DNA from: Rhabdophis nuchalis
Lineage: Eukaryota > Chordata > Lepidosauria > Squamata > Natricidae
Direction of reading: 5' to 3'
NCBI GenBank assembly: GCA_039707465.1
Contig: CM077644.1
Span: 195,335,962-195,399,961, forward strand
Length of the DNA stretch: 64,000 nt
The notes beneath the pieces are model-generated. The model worked only from the letters and a program-made list of their open reading frames with translations. It was not told where the DNA came from and searched no databases. The translations under genes were made by a program, and so were the position numbers. This document shows, piece after piece, positions 51,301 through 61,700 of the stretch (position 1 is its first letter; each line of letters opens with the position of its first letter).

Positions 51301-54300
51301 AATATACTGCCAAGGATCCGACCTATAATTGAATAAGGTTTGCCAGTTTGCACAAGAGACTTGCTTTTTTAAGAGAAAAATGATGAGGTTTCTTCGGGCT
51401 ACCCTCAAAAAACATCCCCAATGAAGATTTCCCCTTTCTCAGTCTTGTTCCTTTCTCAAAGTACCAAATATTCAGCATCCAAACCACAACTTATTGTTAT
51501 TTCTTTTGTGGGGAAGGGGGAAATTTTTGACATTTTAAAAAATAATATTTGTATGGATCTATTTGTATGAATGTTTAAAAAAAACTATGTGATTTCCAGT
51601 TTCCAAAGAAAATAAAATACTGCAGTGAAAAATCACCCTTCAGTTATGGTTGGGAGGGGAGGTGGGGGCTGCAGGGTCTCTTTGGTAGCCACAGTGAAAA
51701 TGGCCATGGAAGTGCAGAGCCTGCCAGTAGAATGGAAAGTTTTTCAGTTTGTCAACTGTGGCCAGCACATCACAAATAATCTTGTGGCAGGTTTGTTTCT
51801 GAAATAATCAAACTTTATCTCTGACCAGCTTCAACTTACAGAATGTTGGTGGCAAGATGGAGGGCTGGTTCTGAGCATGTGAGCCCTCAGTAATAATAGA
51901 GAAGGAGATTATGTGCGATCTATATTTTCTTTTATTTATGGCTAGTCTTCTAAAGACAAATGCACTGTGTTTTAAATTGAAACAGAATGCCAGAAAATGA
52001 ATCTAATTCTCTATCAAGAAAACTTGGCAAACTTGGTTCTCTTGGTTATAAACATCGATACAGGTAAGAATAAGATAATATTACTATTGTGACTTGAAGC
52101 TTTAATTTCAAGATGCATTTATATGGTTTTTTTTTCCTTTATTCATGGAATCTGGAAGTTTAAGTATTGTTGCTGTGGTTTTCTATCCTTTTTTTTGAGA
52201 CAGGTATAAGCACAGCTTTAAAGGGGATTTGAGGAACTCATCTCCAGCCTTTTATTAAAATTACAGCTGCGGAGTTTGTAAAGCTGAAATATGCTTTAAT
52301 GTTTTAAGAGTTCTGATTACAAATATATAGTTTTTTGCTGATTGTAATGGCATGTGGTAACTTATTCGGAGAGGTGGACGAAGCGCGGCCTTAGGGGTTT
52401 TTTAGTTAGAAATTTGTTGTTTATTTTAGGGGGTACCAGGGAGGGGGGAGGGTGTAGACAGGTTGAGACGGGCCGAGCCAGCAGACCACGGAAGGAGGCG
52501 GATGGATCCGCTAAGGGGGGATTCACAGGTCGTTTCCATAGAGGGCCTACCCATCAAGAGGCTGGTGGGGAGAGGCAGATCCGATGGGAGACATATCCCA
52601 TCCTCCCGGTTGGGGGCACAGAACCGTTGGCTGCAAACGGTGAAGTGCCACAACCCCCGCAGGCTAGGTGGTCAGGGAGTACAGAGCCAGGGCCTGCGGC
52701 TGATGTTTTGCAACGCCAGGTCCGTTGTCAACAAAGCCCCCCTCATCCATGACCTTGTGTCAGAGGGGGAGCCGGACCTGGCAGGAATTGCGGAGACCTG
52801 GTTGGGCCACGAGGGTGGACTTCCCCTTGTTGAAATGTGCCCACCAGGTTACCGCGCTTTTCATCAGCCCCGGGCCCTAGGCAGGGGTGGTGGGGTAGCG
52901 GTTATTGTAAAGGAAGGTCTTGAGCCGAGAGAGACCATTGTGCCACAGACCACCGGTTGTGAGTCCCTCTGCGTGAAGTGGGGCCTAGGGAGGCAGTTGG
53001 GCTTGCTGGTTGTATACCTGGCTCCCCGCTATGTAGCAGCAGCCCTGCCCGAGCTCCTGGAGGTGATCGCTACGGTGGCAGTTGAGACCCCCAGACTTTT
53101 AGTCATGGGGGACTTTAATCTGCCATCGGCGGGCGAATCATCCGTGGTAGCTCGGGAGTTCATGGCTTCCATGACGGCCATGGACCTGACCCAATTAATT
53201 CAAGGCCCCACCCACGAGGGTGGACATACACCAGATCTCATCTTTGTCTCTGGCCAATGGAAGAGTGATCTGGGTATAGGGGATATAGTCATCACGCCCT
53301 TGTCATGGTCAGACCACTCACTTCTCCGGCTCGACTTTCCGACCGCTACTCCCCTCCGCGGGGAGGCGGAACCTGAATCACCAATCTGGTTCCGCCCCAG
53401 GCGCCTGATGGACCCTGATGGGTTCCGGGCGGCGCTTGGGCCACTTCCTGGACCCCTGACCCGCGCCCCGATGGAGGACCTCGTGACCGCATGGAATACT
53501 GCGACCACGGGAGCCTTGGATCGGGTCGCGCCCTTGCGGCCTCTCTTGCGGCGGCGAGCCACCCTGGCTCCTTGGTTCTCCGAGGAGCTAAGGGTGATGA
53601 AACGCCACAAGAGATGCCTAGAGAGAAGATGGAGGTCTACTCGATCTGAATCTGACCGGACACAGGTAAGAGCCCATTTACGGACTTATGTTGTGGCGCT
53701 GAGAGTGGCCAAACGTCATCATTGTGCCACTCTCATAGCATCCGCAGAAAACCGCCCTGCCGCCCTGTTTAGGGTGACCCGCTCCCTCCTTCAACAGAGG
53801 GTGCGGGAAGCCCCGCTACAGGGTAGAGCAGAGGAATTTGTGATTTTTCTGCAGGAGAAAATCGCTCAGATACAGAACGAGTTAGCCCCCATTGATGGTC
53901 CAGTGGGATGCCACAAGACAGATCTTGTTTGGGAGGAGTTTGACTCCGTTGCTTCCGAAGATATGGACAGGTTACGTGGGCGACTGCGAGCCACCACATG
54001 TTTATTGGACCCGTGTCCCTCCTGGCTTGTACTGTCATCCTGGGAGGTGACACGAGGCTGGCTCCAAGAGGTTGTCAACGCATCCTTGAGTGAGGGTTCC
54101 TTGCCTGCTTCCCTAAAAGAGGCTATGGTGAGGCCCCTCCTTAAGAAGCCCTCTTTGGATCCAGCTTTGTTAACCAACTATCGTCCGGTCTCCAACCTTC
54201 CCTTCTTGCCGAAGGTTGTTGAGAGTGTGGTGGCACAACAGTTTCCCCGTCACCTGGAGGAAGTTGATTATCTAGACCCGCGCCAGTCCGGCTTTCGGCC

Positions 54301-55684
54301 CGGGCATAGCACCGAGACGGCATTGGTCGCGTTGGTCGATGATCTCTGGAGGGCCAGAGATGGGGGTTGTTCCTCCATCCTGGTCCTATTAGACCTCTCG
54401 GCGGCTTTTGATACCATCGACCAGGGTATCCTATTGCATCGGCTGGGGGGGTTGGGGGTGGGAGGCACCGTTTTACGGTGGTTCTCCTCCTACCTCTCTG
54501 GCCGATCGCAATTTGTGTTGACAGGAGAGCAGAGGTCGACCTCGAGACCCCTCACATGTGGGGTGCCTCAGGGGTCGGTCCTCTCGCCTCTCCTGTTTAA
54601 CACATATATGAAGCTGCTGGGTGATATCATCCGTGGTTTTGGGGTAGAGTACCATCTCTACGCTGATGATGCTCAGCTGTATATCTACCCCAAACCACCC
54701 CAACGATGCCGTAGCGGTGATGTGCCAGTGCCTGGAAGCCGTACGGAACTGGATGGGAAGAAACGGACTCAAGCTCAACCCGACCAAGACCGAGTGGCTG
54801 TGGTTTCCGGCAGCCCGATTCAACCAGCTGACTCCATCGCTGGCCATTGGGGGGGCGAACATCTTGCCCCAGTGGATGGGGTGCGCAACTTGGGTGTCCT
54901 CCTGGATGCCCGGCTGTCCATGGAAGATCAAGTGACAGCCGTGGCCAGGAGGGTGTTCTACCAGGTTCGCCTGGTTCGCCAGTTGCGCCCCCTATTGGAT
55001 CGGGACGTCCTTCGCACAGTCACTCATGGTCTCGTGACATCCCGACTGGATTATTGTAACTCTCTACATGGGGCTCCCCTAGAGGTGCACCCGGAGACTT
55101 CAGCTAGTCCAGAATGCAGCCGCGCGAGCAATTATGGGAACCTCAAGGTTTACCCATGTAACACTGCTCTTGCGCGAGCTGCACTGGCTGCCTGTTGTCT
55201 TCCGGGTGCGCTTCAAGGTTCTAGTTATCATCTTTAAAGCGCTCCATGGCTCGGGACCTAGCTATTTGCAGGATCGGATCCTGCCCCATACATCCTCACG
55301 GCCTATTCGCTCACACAGAGAGGGACTTCTCCGGGTGCCATCCACTAGACTTTGTCAGCGGGCGACGCCCAGGGGAAGGGCTGTCTCTGTGGCGGGCCCA
55401 GCCCTCTGGAACGACCTTCCCCCCGACATTAGAACAACCACAGACCTCCGCTCCTTCCGTTTAAAACTAAAAACATATTTGTTCTGCTTGGCCGGCCTAG
55501 GGTAGTCTCCCTTCTATGGGGTTGTTAATAATTTTAGATGGGGATTCTAGTAATTTTTAACTGGGAATTTTTAGCGCAGGGATATTATTTAATTCGTTTT
55601 TATTATGTGTGTATATTTATTGTTTTATTTGCCCTGTGCACCACTCCGAGTCCCTTCGGGGAGAGGGAGCGGTCAACAAATTAA

Positions 55685-55776
<92 letters not shown>

Positions 55777-58700
55777 GAGTCAAGATTTACTCCTAGTAAT
55801 TTCCTGAATATACTGAAGGTGGGTTTTTTTAGCAACTACATGAAAATAAGTTACTATTATCTTCAAGAATTTTTTTTCACCCAATGTTGCAGTCTAACCT
55901 ACATCTCTAGAACTTATTGGTAATATCCCTTCCAGGTATTAACCAATTTCAGTTTTGCTTAGCTCTTCAAGATCCACCAAGGTCCATTAAATGTTTCTAC
56001 CTTGCTGGACTGCAGTATCATACACAAATGGATGGCTTTATTTATTTATTTATTTATTTATTTATTTGTTGGTGATGAGGGGCAATGTGTATGTGCCTGT
56101 ATGTTGTTTCCTTCATGTATACTTGGAATAGATAAGTTTCTTCTATTTGGAAAAAATGATTATTTGAAATATTATACCTAGCATATTTTAAATTTATATT
56201 CTGAATTATAATATACATGAGAACAACTAACATACTCAGTTACTTAAAACTGAATATTTAGAAATTAAGCAAACTTGGTGCCAGCAAATAGTATTTGGTT
56301 TGTTTTTGTTTTTTGAAAGAGGCATAGGACACTAATGGTAATAAACAACCAAGTTGTACAGCATTACCTTCTCCTGGGATTTCTTAATTTAAGTGTGACC
56401 CAAACATAAAATGTGTATATTATGGTAGCTTATGAGAATCACAACTCTTCTTTCTTATCCTCATAACTGAGTAAACAGTTGAGTGCCAGTCTGAAAATGA
56501 TTAAATTATAATTTTAAAAATATTAGCATGGACACATATTTGAAGATATATGCCTGTTTTATGTACTGTTAGACCCCATCACAATTGGGACAGTAAAATG
56601 CATATTTATATACCACATTACATCTCTGCCTCATTTGGCTTGACAAAGCCCTGAGTTTGTTTTGTTTAACCTGAAAAAGTCATTAGATCAGATATGCAAC
56701 AATAAGGAAGAAAGCACATATTAACAGTAGAATGTCACTTTGTTCTAAATTGTTTTGTAAAGTATTTGCAGAACACATTGTTTTGTCATTTGAATTCTGA
56801 AATTCTTGTACGTTTTCCTTACATTAAGAGTCTAAATCTTGAATCTGGGCAATATAATTGACATTTGTTTTACTAACTGGAATTGTATGTGGAGCGAACT
56901 GTATACATTACAGCAGGGGTCCCCAACCTTTTTGGCACCAGGGACCGGTTTCATGTTAAAAAAATTCCGCGGACCGGTGGCCATGGCTCAGCCGGCATAG
57001 AGGGGGAAGGGGGAGGGGGAACAGGCGGCGCATGCGCGTGGGGGCGGGTGAGTCGGATCACTTGCCGCTCTCGGCCCCCAATGGTGTGAGTGCCTGCGCC
57101 TGCGCTCTCCCACCCCCGGCACACACTCTGCCCAGGGGGCTGCCCCCTCCTCCCTCCTCCTCCTCTCCGGCCCTTTCTAAGAGTTGCGCTGCTCACTGCG
57201 GACCGATTCCTATCAAGCCACGGACCGGCACCGGTCCGCGGCCCAGGGGTTGGAGACCTCTGCATTACAGTGTGTGCAGAATGTGGAAGTCTATTCATTG
57301 CATCTGGTGTGAACACATTAATCTGCACTGAAGAAGCTACATTTCTTGACTATTAACCACTTAGTTAAGTTCAGGGTTTTGTTTTTGGTAGATAATAGTA
57401 TCTAATCGATTGCTATTCCAGGCCTGAATTTTTTTTATATGCTTAATTTGTACAAATCATGTTAGATCAGGGGTTTAAATTGGCAAGCTTCACTCAATTT
57501 CTGTGGTTTATACACTCAAAAGAATATGTATGTATTTAGGCCCTTAACACAAGTTTTATGCGCTTTAGGTAGCTTCTTCATTAACTTAAGAAAAGTTCAA
57601 ATGGAAAAAAATAGAAGCATTTAACAGAATTATGAATAATATTGTACAGTTAGCTCTATAAACAGGAATATTGGGACTTTAAATAAGGTTCCCTAGTGAA
57701 GGGAGTTAGTTTGGTTGCTATTTAAATGGAGTAATTCAAGGGTACCTTTAAGCTGAAGGTAAAGATAGTGTTTCTAATGAGCACAGCAGTCCTTTGGAGG
57801 GTGAGATGGAGAATCCAAGGCAAGGGAAGTCTTCAGCAAGATAGCAGGTTTTATTTGTATTACCTCATTTTGTTACAAACACGGCCTGTCTCATTGTTTC
57901 ATATGGCAGGAAAATAAATGACTCCATTACTGGCATAGCTTTCTGTTCTTCCAGAGCCATGTCAGAGGACCAGAGGACTTTGGGTCCCAGGGGAGCCTCT
58001 TTCTTTCCCATCATACTCCCTTTACCTTCTGTTTGGCACCAGAGGTCTATGCATAGACATATGGAGAAAGCTTCTAAAATCACCGTTTCTGAAGGCAGAT
58101 CTCTGAATTCTTGAATACAATACAATACAATAGCAGAGTTGGAAGGGACCTTGTAGGTCTTCTAGTCCAACGCCCTGCGTGGGCAGGAACCTTATACCAT
58201 TTCAGACAAATGGCTATCTAACATCTTCTTAAAGACTTCCAGGGTTGGGGCATTCACAACTTCTGGAGGCAAGCTGTTCCAGAGGTTAATTGTTCTAACT
58301 GTCAGGAAATTTCTCCTTAGTTCTAAGTTGCTTCTCTCCTTGATTAGTTTCCACCCATTGCTTCTTTGAAATCTTTGAAAGCATATCTCAAGGACACCTT
58401 CATAGTTATCCTAGTGTATCAGCCACATTGATTATTATAAATTGGAAACTGGGAATGGAATCAGCAGTTTCTCTTTCGGAATGAAGAGGAACCATACCTT
58501 CTGATATTCCACTTGTCTATTTTTTAGCCCAGCTGGATGGCAGTTTCTAGGTAACCTTGACTGATCTTGCTAGGCTGGAGTAGGAAGTCAAGGAAACATC
58601 TTGGAAGAAGGCAACAACAAACCATTTTTTCTATTGGTGCCAAGAAAACTACATAGTAATTGCTTCAGTCTGCTTTGCAACATGTTGATGTGGATACATA

Positions 58701-61700
58701 GTTGTGTGTAAAGACATAGTTACTACTAGAAAAGAAAGCAAGGTAAAGTAAGGGTAAAATACTATGAGAAATGAGGTTTGAATGTCATGAGAGTGAATTG
58801 CACTGATTCTGAAATTCACTACGTTTCCTAGGATAGGTAACCATTTCTACTCTTGGAAACAGTCCTAATTTAGATTTATCATACTAGTGGCCTGCTTGCA
58901 ATAATAGCCTGTAGTCCTAAGGTCACATACCAGATTTTGGATAAATTTGCATGAACAAATAAGATCAGATGTTGGATTAAATAAGTGAATCAGGGAACTC
59001 CATATTGTATTAAATAATAATTGTTGGGTTGAGATTAGTTTCTTAGGCCTGAGAGGTTGATTAGGATGAACGGGCTTTTCATAGATATACACATCAGCTT
59101 TCAAAGGACAATTGATTACAGTGAAGATGGTAACTTTTAGTCTAAAGGCACTTTATAGGCACCTTGTTCCATTAATCCTAATCTGTTTAGTTAAGTTTTG
59201 AAAGATGTACTGCATACTAGTTGAAATGTTGCATTCTTCCAAATGTATAGACAATACAAACTCAATGGCAAAATAATCTGGTATTTCTAAGGAATAGCAG
59301 CAGAGACTCAGTGAAATTGTCTAGTTTTTTTCAGCAAATATTTTTGAGGAAAAGCTCACTTTATTTCTCTTCCTTAGAAACAATCCTTTTGAAAATCTGT
59401 TGTTATAGAATAGCTAGTTGAGAAAAAGAAAAGGCCAAAGAAGCACAAAACATGACTTCGGTGTGCTTTTTTAATACCATATACACCATAAAGTAAAAAA
59501 TGTGAAACAGAAGTGCTTTATGTCAAATTGAGAAACTGTAAGAGTAACAAAAAGTCTTATAATAGCAGGCCAGTTGGGCATATTTTTCTTTTATTGGTTA
59601 GCTCTTGCTGATACTTGAACTTTTAATTCAATTAAAAAACCCCTTCCCCCATCTAGGGATAAATTGAAATATTTTACTTTGCAGTTTTCAGCTAATTTAT
59701 CATATAATATTTGTTGCATTTTCTAGTGGGAAGACAGCATTGCAGATGTATAAAGATATTTCTATCCAACTTCCTCGACCCAACCAAACAGTTGAAAGAA
59801 GTCGTAGTAAGACATATCCAAAAAGAACACCAAAAGTGCAACAATTTGGTAAGAAATGTTAAAGCTCCTGTTTGAGTTAGAAATTCAGCAAAGGGAGGAT
59901 ACAGAGGAAAAGCTACGAAATAAAATAAATCTTGTTGGATCAAATATGTAATTAGAAATAATTGACTTTCTGAAATCTATGCTAATTCTTATTCAAATCA
60001 TGCTGAATTTTCAGCACATGAAATTCTTAATGAATGCCTCTGGATTTAGCAATAGCATAAAGGCTACTAATCTCTACTTCTCTAGTGCTGAGTATATTGC
60101 TATAGTCATATCAAGGTTGGTCCAACTAATCACTGGCCCTTTGAATCAAACTATATTTTATATTGTGGCATAACTTAATAGCTACCAGATGGGAAACCAA
60201 AAAGATCATCATACTGAGATTGGCATATTGGCTTCATTCCTCATAAATAGTGCCTACTGAACAGTGGTGGGTTCTGGATCCCATTGCAACCGGTACGCTG
60301 CAACGGGGCTGGGTGCCCATCACGTGCAAGCGCGCAGCGCACACATACGTACCCACTGCCTGCGATGCTCCAGCTACTTGGCGCAACGTTGTGCAGGTGC
60401 TGTAAGCTCTGTGCGTGTGCACAAATGCCCCGATCAGCTCAAATAGCGGTAAGGAGAGCGGGCGAGCGGACCCTCCAGAGCACCATACCAGAACAGTACC
60501 TGGTGCTCCCAGATGTTTTAAAAGTAGTACAATAAGGCTAATTCAATTTACCTTGTAGGATATATATGCCATTAAATTATTTGTAAAACTTCAGTTGTTG
60601 ATAGAGCTTTGACAAGCAATTTTCAGTCTTGTAATATAATCCTTGTTTATACTGGTTGCTTTATATTTAATTGTTTAAAATAAATCATATCCATTTGGAG
60701 CCTTTCCAATTTCTTAGTATGCAATTTATAAATTGCAGCCATTTTCAAATTAAACCACAAGGATTTATATAAATAAATGGAAAAAATATTCTTTGCAACC
60801 TTTATGGTATGTGGAACTGAGAAAAGAATATTGTGTTTTTGAATGATTTTTGGAAGGCTCTTTTTTCTAATGCTTGACATTTTTCAAGCTATAAAAAAAT
60901 AAAGTCTCCTCTTTATGCTATGTCTCATTTACCAGTTTTTTTTAGTTTTATACTTAGTATAAAACTAACTGAAATGGTATAAGATTCCTGCCCATGCAGG
61001 GGGTTGGACTAGAAGACCTACAAGGTCCCTTCCAACTCTGCTATTGTATTGTATTGTATAGTAAAACAATATTTGTCTTCTACTAATAAAAAATGAATCC
61101 ATGTAATTGTTCTTGCTGTTTAGTGTATGTTTTTGAATAGTTCACTAAAATTATAAAATTAAAGTTGACTTCTGTCTGTAGAGCTACTCCAGTTGATCAA
61201 CTGTAACTCACCTCACCTCTAATGAATGGTTCAGCTGGCTGAGCTTTTGGAAAGTTGGAATTTAGCTATGTCTAGAGGGCAAAAAATTGTCTAACCCAGC
61301 ACTAGAGAATCCTTTTAGTTTTTTTAGTTATATTATTTAAAGACCCCAAGCTAAAATTTATTTTCCTTTTCTGTGGAATAAAGTCAAATATATTGTTTGA
61401 ACAGAATTTTAATATGCAAGATGCTATTATGTACCTAATTAAATTATTATTAGTATTTACTATTTTTATTCAGTATGAGCTTGTAAATACAATGTAAATC
61501 CCATTTTACAGGAATATTATCTATTTCTAAAACAGAGGCTGATAAAAAGAAACTTAAGAGATTAAAAAAAGAAATGTGTGGGATATAAGTTTGCAGGATA
61601 TCTGGAGGAAGAAAAATCAGATTTAAGATAATTCTGTGAAAAGCATAATTGAGGACTGCAGCAAAGTATGAAGAGCAGGGCATTAGATAAGCTCTTCAAA

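Larger units (their letters stand above)
52363..55776 (+). mobile_element. Near full-length L2/CR1-type LINE
   Basis: About 3.4 kb, starting near 'attcggagaggtggacgaag' and ending in a (ATT)n tail of about 90 bp. It carries endonuclease and reverse transcriptase in one long frame and a 3' end shared with 14574, 18102 and 25757. No separate ORF1 is apparent, so the 5' end may be incomplete. It lies 300 bp downstream of the exon 51986-52063 donor, in sense orientation to EPB41L4A. Confidence 0.85.

Noticed and set aside
55605..55923. Poly-Leu, poly-Ile and poly-Asn frames
   Set aside because: Translation of the (ATT)n LINE tail.
56883..57356. Pro/Arg-rich frames up to 125 codons
   Set aside because: GC-rich interior of the hAT element at 56914-57262.
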